From Isoetes taiwanensis (Eukaryota > Streptophyta > Lycopodiopsida > Isoetales > Isoetaceae), in NCBI GenBank assembly GCA_021234155.1, contig JAJEKV010000023.1, positions 6,980,009 through 7,044,008 of the forward strand: a stretch of 64,000 bases of DNA, written 5' to 3'. Positions within the stretch are counted from its first letter, which is position 1. Every line of letters starts with the position of its first letter. Below are positions 12,670 through 23,898 of the stretch, piece by piece. The position numbers were made by a program, and so were the translations under genes. Under the pieces are notes generated by a model. The model was not told where the DNA came from. It saw nothing but the letters and a program-made list of their open reading frames with translations, and made no database searches.

Positions 12670-12957
12670 GGATCGAGAGTTATATTCATCTTCCCCGCCG
12701 TGAATCGAGAACAAATAGCCCGTCATTATCCGGCTGATTATAACCTCCACGCCCATAGCCCCCTCTTTTTGGGTACCTTGGGCCTTGGTAATTACCGTAA
12801 ACTCCTTTTGGAGTCGGAATCGCTTCCCCTTCCGGATTTCTCCATGCTATCGGCTTCAACACTAAGCCTACAGAACTCCAGCTCCCTTTCAAGCTCAATA
12901 CTGTTTAGAAACTTTCCTTTGGCGCCATATCTCTTAGATCCATGTGCATTCATTTGT
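12670..12957 (-). CDS. RGG/Gly-rich small ORF, array unit 1
   Basis: In units 2 and 3 the minus strand reads MNAHGSKRYGAKGKFLNSIE, then a KSGRGNSSDSKRSYGNYQGP segment, RYPKRGGGYGRGGYNQPDND and an acidic DSQQEDEYNSDPDVYQ tail. The Arg/Gly-rich box is typical of RNA-binding tails. In unit 1 the same ORF is disrupted by changes at CAG/CTG sites and only 12,686-12,898 stays open. ATG at 12,957 is the shared start. It may be a 5' exon of the retroelement protein or a separate small protein; splice signals around it are ambiguous. Confidence 0.4.
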
Positions 12958-13339
12958 GAAATAAAAGCACTGGTCTGTCAATATCTTTACCCAATCCCTT
13001 TTCTATATTTCCTGCCGTCGGTCATAACTGCTTGCTATTGCTCAGCTCAAATGACGACGTCCCATAAATATTAAACCCTAGATAAAGTAGACTACTTGTA
13101 GAGGTAACTTCAAGCATACACTATGTAAAATAGGGTAATTTGAGAAATTACTCAATGGTTAATAGTTTTATTAGGAGCCTAGAGGTCAAGCTAAAAAAAA
13201 CCAGTATTTACCCCTGCACCCTAAAGGTATAGTCAAATTCAAATGGACTTATTTATATCTTACAAAAAAAATCCTACCTCCAACCGTAGTTTAAGGCAGA
13301 TCCCTTAGTACTTGTACTAGCTGTAAATAAATAGGGAGG

Positions 13340-13372
13340 GCGTGACCCTACTTATTACAGTAAGGGTCACGT
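13340..13372. other. Stem-loop downstream of the RT stop, unit 1
   Basis: GCGTGACCCT (13,340-13,349) and AGGGTCACGT (13,363-13,372) form a strong 10-bp stem with a 13-base loop, about 75 bases past the RT stop codon on the minus strand. It is conserved in unit 2 at 19,619-19,651. It may be a 3' recognition structure for the RT. Confidence 0.5.
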
Positions 13373-13445
13373 CCTTAACCTATATTGAAATTAAACACCC
13401 CAAAGTGAGAAAATAAGTGTTAAAGTGCTAATGAGATATTACCAC

Positions 13446-15512
13446 TTAAATGAAGTCATGGATCTGTTGTATGAGAGTATTCTTGTCGTACTTCAGTCCA
13501 GGAAAAGAGCCAGCATTAATATATTTTGTGACCCTTTTCAAAATTCCAAATAGATCGAAACCATTGCTCACAAATATCCTTATAAGTTCACAGATGTCTT
13601 CTGCTGCCTTAATGGGATTGGAATTGACATACATATAAGGCAGTAATTGAGAAATAATCACGTTCCTAGCTTGATAGTATGGTCTCAAGACCCACTAGCA
13701 TGTATGAATTTGATAGCATGAAATGGCAATTTATCTCTTTTATCATATCTAGCAGTCGAGTAGATGCCATTGGCTCTGTTAACAATTTCTATCTTCATAT
13801 TGAGGAAGTTAATCCTAGAACCAAACTAAAACAGCGGGTCTTCAGATTTGGTTATGCTGGTTTCTTCTTTAATCACCAGATTATTTAGGTCATAAATACT
13901 TAGACCATTATTTACCAAGTTTTCTTCCTTCTGCAGGAAGGATCTGATTTCTGGACAGTTGAAAGATGTCAGGTCATCCATGTATCTAAACGTATGTTTA
14001 AACTTATGGATGATGTCAAATCTACCTTGGGCCGCCAGATTCTTGATAAAATTTAACTCATACCATGCAAGGTACAAGTTACACCAACAGGGGCTGCAAG
14101 CAAAGCCCATGGGGATACCACATCTTTGTCTCCATATCTTGTTTCCCATTTTGATGAAGCAGTTGCTTAGTAACCATTTGTTCATGTTACAGAATTTCTC
14201 TTTGCTAATAAATGTCCAACATTTGCCCGTAGGGTCCTGTTTAAACCATTTGACAATGAACTCGTCCTTAATGCCTTTCTTTAGCCAAAGCTTAAATCTT
14301 TTGTTTGTAGAGAGCTTGTAACTCCATGTAGCTTCAGTTATCAACTCAATAGTATTGCATATACCCTCTTTCCCCTCTAGAGGAATGCTTTCATAACATT
14401 TAGTTATGTCTGCAACAAAGAGGTCTGTAATCTTAGGAGGAAGATTTAAAGTGAGATCATAAATGGAGCCTATAATCCAATTGGTGCTGACTTTACCAGG
14501 CAATAATGTAAACGTACCAGCACAAAGAAATTTCGATATTTCTGGCCAGATTTCCAGCATCATAATGAGGACAGCAGTAATCATTTGTGAAATTTCAGTA
14601 TAAATAGATCCATGGGCGTTGGTAATCCATTTGTAGTCTGCTTTATGTACCTTATAAATCCCTAAGAGATAGGGAAGCTGTGTACTTTGGATGGAAATGC
14701 TACCAATCACATTTCTGATGCCATCTTCAATATTAAAAGTTACATAGTCCAAACTCAACTGTTCTTGCATGAAGTCTTCACTATTAAGACGATTGAGAGC
14801 CATTTCCCTAATATGCCTTGGGCAAATGAAAGAAGGATTATTGGAGGATTTATCCACCCCAGCAGTATATAAATTTTTGACAAGCCATTCAAGGTTTCTG
14901 ATCACCTCCTTATCATTTAGTGGAAATTTCCTAGTGTTATCCAGGCTACAGGCTGCATGTACCTTGAGTTTTGTAGCAACAATAACTCTGTTTTTAATGG
15001 TTTCAATCAATTCTTCCTCCACATCTGGCACTTTAAATCTGTGCAGATCAAAGATATTATCAATAATAATCATAATTTCTTTTTTAAGTTCACCCCATTC
15101 CAGGCTTCTATCTGGTATATGGCCAAGTCCCTTACTGAACAAATTCCGAAGGGTTTTATTATGAATGATCTTAAGATCTGTAGTTCTGATATGACCTATA
15201 CTGGGGTCAATGAACTTCTTCAAATTAGGATTACCACAAGGGCATGTTGGTTCCTGATCCTGTGAAAAAATAGGGAAAGGTTTATAACTCAGATCTTTAA
15301 GGCTTTCCACATATTTCCATGCAAACATTGTGTCCATCATAATATCAATCCCCGTGTCGCCAAGCACTTCTATAAAGACACTGTTTATGATTTTAGGCAG
15401 ACATATTTTATCCAAAATCTTGGATAAAAATGAGCAATGCACAATTTTTTTCTTATTCTTTTCCTTGTCGTCTTTCAAATGCAATCTCCCTTGACAGTCT
15501 TTGATTACGCTC
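13446..15512 (-). pseudogene. Penelope-like reverse transcriptase, unit 1
   Basis: Reading from a 3' splice-like site (GTGTAACAG/GAGC near 15,512), the frame gives SVIKDCQGRLHLKDDKEK and continues for about 690 codons. Before the fingers is CPCG...GHIRTTDLKIIHNKTLRNLF, a segment I associate with Penelope-like RTs. RT motifs are VADITKCYESIPL (A), CGIPMGFACSPCWCNLYL (B), TFRYMDDLTSFN (C, about 13,975), FLNMKIEI (D/E) and a PLE-like thumb, IYSTARYDKRDKLPF, YYQARNVIISQLLPYMYV and FVSNGFDLFGIL, ending at 13,446. A TAG at 13,826-13,828 and an indel near 13,687 break this copy. Unit 2 has CAG and an open frame at those places. Confidence 0.8.
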
Positions 15513-15591
15513 CTGTTACACTATATTCCAATACCAACAGTTTCATAAGAATCTGGTTAATAAAGGGATTTACAAAGGAAATAGAATTACT

Positions 15592-15792
15592 TTAACTCTT
15601 GTATAGGTCGGAATGAAATACTGAATGGAAGCAAATTATGCAATTCCAACAGTAGAAATGCCCGTGGGCGAATATATTTTCTGATCCATGATCAGGGACC
15701 AACACGGGCCACAAAAGAATATCTTCTTTTTTATGTAAATAAATAGATTTCCAAAGTGGAAGCACTTGAGGATTTAAATACATAACTAACAC
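15592..15792 (-). CDS. Small Cys/His-rich exon between ORFs, unit 1
   Basis: A conserved open stretch begins after a 3' splice-like signal (TTGTGTTAG) and reads EDILLWPVLVPDHGSENIF then AHGHFYCWNCIICFHSVFH. The CxxC and several His residues could bind zinc. It is identical in unit 2. I take it as an internal exon or small ORF joined to the RT by an intron running to about 15,512. The exact donor is uncertain because phases do not fit simply. Confidence 0.4.
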   Translation of the reverse strand: MLVMYLNPQVLPLWKSIYLHKKEDILLWPVLVPDHGSENIFAHGHFYCWNCIICFHSVFHSDLYKS

Positions 15793-15857
15793 AAGTTATA
15801 TATAAGAAGCAAATGAGATAAACATTGAACATAGTAAATAAGACAATACCATGTGGT

Positions 15858-16630
15858 TCAGAAGAGCTTTTGTGCAGTCCCCTCCAAGTTTTCAGTAATT
15901 AAGTGTGCACCATTCTTGTTGATCGAATTATCAATCTCATCACCAAGTGTAGGTCCTTTGGTAATCGAGTGTCCCACATTGCTCGGAGTACCTAAACATT
16001 CAATAGATGAATTATCATTACCAATGGAGGTACATATCTTTGGAGGATCTGTGATCCTAGGAGGAGCAAGCACCACGGTACGGGAGCTGTTAGATCCTTT
16101 GGACTTATTCCTTCTGCCATGGTCAACAGTAGTATTACTGCCAGAAGCTTCTGTTTTTTTAGTGTCCTTAAATGGCTTGATAGTCCTCTCATATAAGTCA
16201 GCTATTTTGCATCTTGGGAAGTTTACTTTCAGATCAGCCCAAGGGTCCATTGCACATGCCATGGTCATATCTATCAAAGTCTGTCTGATATGGAGATAAG
16301 ATAAATATGCAATAATGCTGGACCTTAAAGTAGTTTTCAAACATGTTCTCATGGCCACCATTTGACCAGCTACTGATAATTCTGGATAGATCTTTTCCAG
16401 ATTGTTAAACATGAACCAGACCCCATGGTCCAACCAGGTCATATTGTCTTTACAGGTATTGCCCTTGTCCCGAGGGTCACATGGACATTTAAAGTAAGGG
16501 CACATTGTCCGCCACATTTTTTTGAGAAAGAAATCCGTCCTGCGTTCAGCAGAGAAGGCCATGTGTCCCTTCTGGCTGATATACAAATGTTCATCTTTAT
16601 TACACTTTTTGTCGAAAAATCTATTGTCAA
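15858..16630 (-). CDS. Cys-rich ORF overlapping ORF-A, unit 1
   Basis: The minus-strand frame opens just after a TAG near 16,646 and reads RFFDKKCNKDEHLYISQKGH, then MCPYFKCPCDPRDKGNTCKD and MTWLDHGVWFMFNNLEKIYP, ending with a Ser/Asn-rich low-complexity tail at 15,858. Cys spacing (C-x4-C-x-C-x8-C) suggests a metal-binding knuckle. It overlaps ORF-A by about 190 bases in the -1 frame, so the product is probably reached by frameshift or splicing rather than from its own start. No database family was recognised. Confidence 0.5.
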
Positions 16631-17440
16631 ATCTAGTTTCACTTTCTGCCTATTAAACATTCTTTCCATGGAATATGCAGCTTTTTCAGCAGCTATTTCT
16701 TGCTCTGGAGTGATTCCTCCAAGTATGATCCAGTTCTCTCTACTAATAGGGGCCAGGGCCCCAAAGTTTTTGGTTCTCCAGATTCCATGGTTGCATAGGG
16801 CAGCATATCCTTCAACCAGACGTTCAGGGATAATTGGAAATGTGTGACAGTTATGTAATGTGAACCCAAAGTTCTCTCTATCAGTTGGGTTTGCACCTGT
16901 ATTCTTCTTTTGAAGGATCTCTTTATCTTTATCCGATAAAAGGCATTCTCCAAATGGATCGTCCCCTTCAATGATATCAGCAGCACAAACCTCATCCTTC
17001 TTAACCTTTGAGGTGTTAATTTTGTTTATTTCCTCTAGCCCTGCTAGGCCAGTGAAATACAGATTTTTGCACCTGTCTTCTTCCATTGTGAATTCATATA
17101 TTTTCATTGGAAGTTCTTCATACATCTGGTCCACTACTTTGGAAGTAGCAGCCCAATCATCTTCTAGTTTGTTAAAGATGGGAACCATCTTAAGCCAGAC
17201 CATTGAAACCCGATTAGATATAGCGAGAGAAATCCTCAATCTTTGGGTAGCTTCTTTCTCAAGTATGAGTGCATGTACTTTAGGCTTCTTAATGCAGCAT
17301 AATAGAGTCTGGACAGCATAATTAGGGCACTCAATCTTACTAGTCCCTTTCCCATAGCCGATTTCATCCAGCTCCTTGTTCCAAACAGGAGGTTTGTATT
17401 CAATCTCAGTATCAGCTGAGCCTGCATTACTTTCCTGCAA
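16590..17440 (-). CDS. ORF-A, unknown N-terminal protein, unit 1
   Basis: ATG at 17,440 opens MQESNAGSADTEIEYKPPVW. Recognisable landmarks are KIECPNYAVQTLLCCIKKP, a helical middle (KLEDDWAATSKVVDQMYEEL), NFGFTLHNCHTFPIIPERL and GITPEQEIAAEKAAYSMER. The frame remains open to 16,439, but the last 50 codons lie under the Cys-rich ORF. A change relative to unit 2 sits at 17,205-17,240 (ISNRVSMVWL versus ISNLGFNGWL). It is not similar to any family I can name. Position at the 5' end of the coding block suggests an ORF1- or gag-like role, which is inference. Confidence 0.5.
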
Positions 17441-18904
17441 ATAATAAGTCTAGTAGAAGTAAGCAAGAGATGTAAATAAGAAAAAAATTCCTCAAAAGAT
17501 TAGACTGATCAACTTGATAGATAACCAAATCACTATTGGTGTAGGAAGTTCACTCATACGGTATGCCAAGGATATTTAATAGCAGAGGTATAACCACTGA
17601 GTTGAAGTGTCTAAAAAAAACCCAGATCACACTAGCCTCGACAAAGCCATACTAGCATAATCATCCGTATTGGTCAATCCCTCTACGGTATTATCAACCT
17701 AAGAGTCTAAGTGAGTTCCTTAGAAACTTAGTATTAAATTATCCTGGCCTATAGTCTAATACATATCAAGCATATGCACTAAAAGTCTTATTTGACTAAA
17801 AAACTTTTTAAGAACTAGGGTATATGGACCATTTAACCCCACAACATCATCATTACTCAAAGCAAGAAAATGAGCACTCTCAATATATAGGACTTAGACA
17901 TTGCATTCCTTTATAAATTAGGACATAAAATACCATATAAGGTTCAGTATTGTTCTGTTCGATACCTCTATGTAAGCATCTACAGTCATTTTTATACATC
18001 ATAGAAGTAAGTATTTGGTAACCAGATTATTCCATTTACATAATAAAATACTAACCTATCCTGGCCTTTTGCCATATAAGCAGAATCAAGTGACTATTTT
18101 GTGCATCAGAAACAAGAGTAAACCTAAGACCTTGAAGTGCAGATCAAGATATAACAGTATTTACTGCACTTAAAGAAGTATGAACATCAATATTTATGTT
18201 TATAATATCAAAGCAGGTTAAATATTCATTAAGCACATATGTTTATAGGTCTGCCATGCCACCAGCACCTTTTGTTTTTCCAAAGACAGCAAAATCATAT
18301 AAATGTATTTGGAGACATAAGATTTATAGTGTAACTATCATAAGGTAAACAAACATGCAAAAATCCTTATGATTTTAATGTTCACGCTGCTTCAGCAAAA
18401 TTAACCCATTTCATGGTTAATGAAAAAGACTATGAGAGATAAGAGACAAATCCCTGTGAGCAGCCGATTCTCCCATATATATCTTCACGTATATTAGAAA
18501 TCCAGACCTCTAGAGCGGTACATAAAAGCAAAAAAGCATCACATTGAGAGGGAAAAACCCGTACCTGCAGCCAATCAACATAGAGTTAGCATGAAAATGG
18601 TAATTCTATGAGGGCCAAAAGGTACATTGGGTTTTTCCGGCGTATAGCCCTTCACCCAATGTAACCCTTTTGCCCAATGTACAACTATAGAGGATTTTTA
18701 ACTACTCATGAAATAACAAACTGAAACCCAGAAAGAGGCAAGAAATAGATGTTAAACAAACAATAGGATCTAGGTCAAATCCTAAAGCAGTACTTTTGGC
18801 CCTGTTTCCTGTATTTAGAGGAGCCTACCTTAATGTGTTTTGAGACACACTTACATTAACTGGGGATTGTAGTCCCATGAAAAAATAGAAACAGATACGA
18901 AACC

Positions 18905-19233
18905 TTCTGTAGCTTAGCATAAAGATACCTGGTATACATCTGGATCAGAGTTATATTCATCTTCCTGCTGTGAATCAGGAACAAATAGCCTGTCATTATC
19001 CGGCTGATTATAACCTCCACGCCCATAGCCGCCCCCTCTTTTTGGGTACCTTGGGCCTTGGTAATTACCGTAACTCCTTTTGGAGTCGGAACTGTTTCCC
19101 CTTCCGGATTTCTCCATGCTATCGGCTTCAACACTAAGCCTACAGAACTCCAGAACTCCAGCTCCCTTTCAAGCTCAATACTGTTTAGAAACTTTCCTTT
19201 GGCGCCATATCTCTTAGATCCATGTGCATTCAT
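18905..19233 (-). CDS. RGG/Gly-rich small ORF, unit 2
   Basis: Same ORF as in unit 1 and unit 3: ATG at 19,233, basic start, RGGGYGRGGYNQPDND box and acidic end. Here an extra CCAGAACT duplication (about 19,150) changes the frame between the start and the Gly-rich half compared with unit 3, so two overlapping frames are seen. Confidence 0.4.
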
Positions 19234-19618
19234 TTGTGAAATAAAAGCACTGGTCTGTCAATATCTTTACCCAATCCCTTTTCTATATTTCCCCGCCGGG
19301 TCATAACTGCTTGCTATTGCTCAGCTCAAATGACGACGTCCCATAAATATTAAACCCTAGATAAAGTAGACTACTTGTAGAGGTAACTTCAAGCATACAC
19401 TATGTAAAATAGGGTAATTTGAGAAATTACTCAATGGTTAATAGTTTTATTAGGAGCCTAGAGGTCAAGCTAAAAAAAACCAGTATTTACCCCTGCACCC
19501 TAAAGGTATAGTCAAATTCAAATGGACTTATTTATATCTTACAAAAAAAATCCTACCTCCAACCGTAGTTTAAGGCAGATCCCTTAGTACTTGTACTAGC
19601 TGTAAATAAATAGGGAGG

Positions 19619-19651
19619 GCGTGACCCTACTTATTACAGTAAGGGTCACGT
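19619..19651. other. Stem-loop downstream of the RT stop, unit 2
   Basis: Same 10-bp stem (GCGTGACCCT / AGGGTCACGT) and loop as in unit 1. Confidence 0.5.
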
Positions 19652-19724
19652 CCTTAACCTATATTGAAATTAAACACCCCAAAGTGAGAAAATAAGTGTT
19701 AAAGTGCTAATGAGATATTACCAC

Positions 19725-21790
19725 TTAAATGAAGTCATGGATCTGTTGTATGAGAGTATTCTTGTCGTACTTCAGTCCAGGAAAAGAGCCAGCATTAATA
19801 TATTTTGTGACCCTTTTCAAAATTCCAAATAGATCGAAACCATTGCTCACAAATATCCTTATAAGTTCACAGATGTCTTCTGCTGCCTTAATGGGATTGG
19901 AATTGACATACATATAAGGCAGTAATTGAGAAATAATCACGTTCCTAGCTTGATAGTATGGTCTGCACCCACTAGCATGTATGAATTTGATAGCATGAAA
20001 TGGCAATTTATCTCTTTTATCATATCTAGCAGTCGAGTAGATGCCATTGGCTCTGTTAACAATTTCTATCTTCATATTGAGGAAGTTAATCCTAGAACCA
20101 AACTGAAACAGCGGGTCTTCAGATTTGGTTATGCTGGTTTCTTCTTTAATCCCCAGATTATTTAGGTCATAAATACTTAGACCATTATTTACCAAGTTTT
20201 CTTCCTTCTGCAGGAAGGATCTGATTTCTGGACAGTTGAAAGATGTCAGGTCATCCATGTATCTAAACGTATGTTTAAACTTATGGATGATGTCAAATCT
20301 ACCTTGGGCCGCCAGATTCTTGATAAAATTTAACTCATACCATACAAGGTACAAGTTACACCAACAGGGGCTGCAAGCAAAGCCCATGGGGATACCACAT
20401 CTTTGTCTCCATATCTTGTTTCCCATTTTGATGAAGCAGTTGCTTAGTAACCATTTGTTCATGTTACAGAATTTCTCTTTGCTAATAAATGTCCAACATT
20501 TGCCCGTAGGGTCCTGTTTAAACCATTTGACAATGAACTCGTCCTTAATGCCTTTCTTTAGCCAAAGCTTAAATCTTTTGTTTGTAGAGAGCTTGTAACT
20601 CCATGTAGCTTCAGTTATCAACTCAATAGTATTGCATATACCCTCTTTCCCCTCTAGAGGAATGCTTTCATAACATTTAGTTATGTCTGCAACAAAGAGG
20701 TCTGTAATCTTAGGAGGAAGATTTAAAGTGAGATCATAAATGGAGCCTATAATCCAATTGGTGCTGACTTTACCAGGCAATAATGTAAACGTACCAGCAC
20801 AAAGAAATTTCGATATTTCGCCGATTTCCAAAGATCATAATGAGGACAAAGCAAGAATCATTTGTGAAATTTCAAAGATAAATAGATCCATGGGCGTTGG
20901 TAATCCATCTGTAGTCTGCTTTATGTACCTTATAAATCCCTAAGAGATAGGGAAGCTGTGTACTTTGGATGGAAATGCTACCAATCACATTTCTGATGCT
21001 ATCTTCAATATTAAAAGTTACATAGTCCAAACTCAACTGTTCTTGCATGAAGTCTTCACTATTAAGACGATTGAGAGCCATTTCCCTAATATGCCTTGGG
21101 CAAATGAAAGAAGGATTATTGGAGGATTTATCCACCCCAGCAGTATATAAATTTTTGACAAGCCATTCAAGGTTTCTGATCACCTCCTTATCATTTAGTG
21201 GAAATTTCCTAGTGTTATCCAGGCCTACAGGCGCATGTACCTTGAGTTTTGTAGCAACAATAACTCTGTTTTTAATGGTTTCAATCAATTCTTCCTCCAC
21301 ATCTGGCACTTTAAATCTGTGCAGATCAAAGATATTATCAATAATAATCATAATTTCTTTTTTAAGTTCACCCCATTCCAGGCTTCTATCTGGTATATGG
21401 CCAAGTCCCTTACTGAACAAATTCCGAAGGGTTTTATTATGAATGATCTTAAGATCTGTAGTTCTGATATGACCTATACTGGGGTCAATGAACTTCTTCA
21501 AATTAGGATTACCACAAGGGCATGTTGGTTCCTGATCCTATGAAAAAATAGGGAAAGGTTTATAACTCAGATCTTTAAGGCTTTCCACATATTTCCATGC
21601 AAACATTGTGTCCATCATAATATCAATCCCCGTGTCGCCAAGCACTTCTATAAAGACACTGTTTATGATTTTAGGCAGACATATTTTATCCAAAATCTTG
21701 GATAAAAATGAGCAATGCACAATTTTTTTCTTATTCTTTTCCTTGTCGTCTTTCAAATGCAATCTCCCTTGACAGTCTTTGATTACGCTC
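19725..21790 (-). pseudogene. Penelope-like reverse transcriptase, unit 2
   Basis: This copy keeps the C-terminal half open from motif A through the thumb (LFQFGSRINFLNMKIEI to the stop at 19,725). Its N-terminal part is interrupted by TAG at 21,538-21,540 where unit 1 has CAG (15,260-15,262), and by a messy stretch at 20,815-20,880 where several CAG/CTG sites differ. Both units therefore carry different lesions of the same kind. Motifs GIPMGFACSPCWCN and RYMDDL are intact. Confidence 0.8.
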
Positions 21791-21869
21791 CTGTTACACT
21801 ATATTCCAATACCAACAGTTTCATAAGAATCTGGTTAATAAAGGGATTTACAAAGGAAATAGAATTACT

Positions 21870-22070
21870 TTAACTCTTGTATAGGTCGGAATGAAATACT
21901 GAATGGAAGCAAATTATGCAATTCCAACAGTAGAAATGCCCGTGGGCGAATATATTTTCTGATCCATGATCAGGGACCAACACGGGCCACAAAAGAATAT
22001 CTTCTTTTTTATGTAAATAAATAGATTTCCAAAGTGGAAGCACTTGAGGATTTAAATACATAACTAACAC
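21870..22070 (-). CDS. Small Cys/His-rich exon, unit 2
   Basis: Identical to the unit 1 exon at 15,592-15,792, with the GHFYCWNCIICFHS core. Conservation fits either function or very recent duplication, and the near identity of whole units does not separate these. Confidence 0.4.
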   Translation of the reverse strand: MLVMYLNPQVLPLWKSIYLHKKEDILLWPVLVPDHGSENIFAHGHFYCWNCIICFHSVFHSDLYKS

Positions 22071-22135
22071 AAGTTATATATAAGAAGCAAATGAGATAAA
22101 CATTGAACATAGTAAATAAGACAATACCATGTGGT

Positions 22136-22908
22136 TCAGAAGAGCTTTTGTGCAGTCCCCTCCAAGTTTTCAGTAATTAAGTGTGCACCATTCTTGTTGA
22201 TCGAATTATCAATCTCATCACCAAGTGTAGGTCCTTTGGTAATCGAGTGTCCCACATTGCTCGGAGTACCTAAACATTCAATAGATGAATTATCATTACC
22301 AATGGAGGTACATATCTTTGGAGGATCTGTGATCCTAGGAGGAGCAAGCACCACGGTACGGGAGCTGTTAGATCCTTTGGACTTATTCCTTCTGCCATGG
22401 TCAACAGTAGTATTACTGCCAGAAGCTTCTGTTTTTTTAGTGTCCTTAAATGGCTTGATAGTCCTCTCACATAAGTCAGCTATTTTGCATCTTGGGAAGT
22501 TTACTTTCAGATCAGCCCAAGGGTCCATTGCACATGCCATGGTCATATCTATCAAAGTCTGTCTGATATGGAGATAAGATAAATATGCAATAATGCTGGA
22601 CCTTAAAGTAGTTTTCAAACATGTTCTCATGGCCACCATTTGACCAGCTACTGATAATTCTGGATAGATCTTTTCCAGATTGTTAAACATGAACCAGACC
22701 CCATGGTCCAACCAGGTCATATTGTCTTTACAGGTATTGCCCTTGTCCCGAGGGTCACATGGACATTTAAAGTAAGGGCACATTGTCCGCCACATTTTTT
22801 TGAGAAAGAAATCCGTCCTGCGTTCAGCAGAGAAGGCCATGTGTCCCTTCTGGCTGATATACAAATGTTTATCTTTATTACACTTTTTGTCGAAAAATCT
22901 ATTGTCAA
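22136..22908 (-). CDS. Cys-rich ORF overlapping ORF-A, unit 2
   Basis: Same as unit 1 with one difference (IADLCERTIK here, IADLYERTIK there). The -1 frame relation to ORF-A is the same in both copies, so it is not a random error in a single copy. Confidence 0.5.
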
Positions 22909-23718
22909 ATCTAGTTTCACTTTCTGCCTATTAAACATTCTTTCCATGGAATATGCAGCTTTTTCAGCAGCTATTTCTTGCTCTGGAGTGATTCCTCCAA
23001 GTATGATCCAGTTCTCTCTACTAATAGGGGCCAGGGCCCCAAAGTTTTTGGTTCTCCAGATTCCATGGTTGCATAGGGCAGCATATCCTTCAACCAGACG
23101 TTCAGGGATAATTGGAAATGTGTGACAGTTATGTAATGTGAACCCAAAGTTCTCTCTATCAGTTGGGTTTGCACCTGTATTCTTCTTTTGAAGGATCTCT
23201 TTATCTTTATCCGATAAAAGGCATTCTCCAAATGGATCGTCCCCTTCAATGATATCAGCAGCACAAACCTCATCCTTCTTAACCTTTGAGGTGTTAATTT
23301 TGTTTATTTCCTCTAGCCCTGCTAGGCCAGTGAAATACAGATTTTTGCACCTGTCTTCTTCCATTGTGAATTCATATATTTTCATTGGAAGTTCTTCATA
23401 CATCTGGTCCACTACTTTGGAAGTAGCAGCCCAATCATCTTCTAGTTTGTTAAAGATGGGAACCATCTTAAGCCAGCCATTGAAACCCAGATTAGATATA
23501 GCAGAGAAATCCTCAATCTTTCGGGTAGCTTCTTTCTCAAGTATGAGTGCATGTACTTTAGGCTTCTTAATGCAGCATAATAGAGTCTGGACAGCATAAT
23601 TAGGGCACTCAATCTTACTAGTCCCTTTCCCATAGCCGATTTCATCCAGCTCCTTGTTCCAAACAGGAGGTTTGTATTCAATCTCAGTATCAGCTGAGCC
23701 TGCATTACTTTCCTGCAA
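22870..23718 (-). CDS. ORF-A, unknown N-terminal protein, unit 2
   Basis: ATG at 23,718, same landmarks as in unit 1. This copy reads EATRKIEDFSAISNLGFNGW where unit 1 is changed for about a dozen residues by compensating indels, so unit 2 looks closer to the ancestral protein in this part. Confidence 0.5.
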
Positions 23719-23898
23719 ATAATAAGTCTGGTAGAAGTAAGCAAGAGATGTAAATAAGAAAAAAATTCCTCAAAAGATTAGACTGATCAACTTGATAGAT
23801 AACCAAATCACTATTGGTGTAGGAAGTTCACTCATACGGTATGCCAAGGATATCTAATAGCAGAGGTATAACCACTGAGTTGAAGTGTCTAAAAAAAA

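Larger units (their letters stand above)
11358..17620 (-). repeat. Array unit 1 (6263 bp)
   Basis: The unit begins CCCAGATCACACTAGCC and ends at the CTAAAAAAAA run before unit 2. Minus-strand order is ORF-A, Cys-rich ORF, small exon, RT, then RGG-rich ORF. Bases 11,358-12,650 are non-coding, with a good splice donor on the minus strand (GCTGCAG/GTACGG at about 12,285) and a hairpin at 12,343-12,403. Compared with unit 2 it carries many CTG-to-CCG and CAG-to-CGA changes around 12,515-12,720. Confidence 0.9.
17621..23898 (-). repeat. Array unit 2 (6278 bp)
   Basis: This is the second full copy, starting CCCAGATCACAC and ending at an 8-A run. It is nearly identical to unit 1 outside CAG/CTG clusters. 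It retains GCATCACATTGAGAGGG near 18,536, missing from unit 1 but present in unit 3. The non-coding 17,621-18,850 stretch equals 11,358-12,600. Confidence 0.9.

Noticed and set aside
11358-17620. Hammerhead ribozyme in the array unit, as known in Penelope elements
   Set aside because: I looked for CTGANGA with a nearby GAAA on both strands in the non-coding parts. The only CTGANGA-type hit (complement of TCTTCAG near 13,836) is inside RT coding sequence without the required stems.
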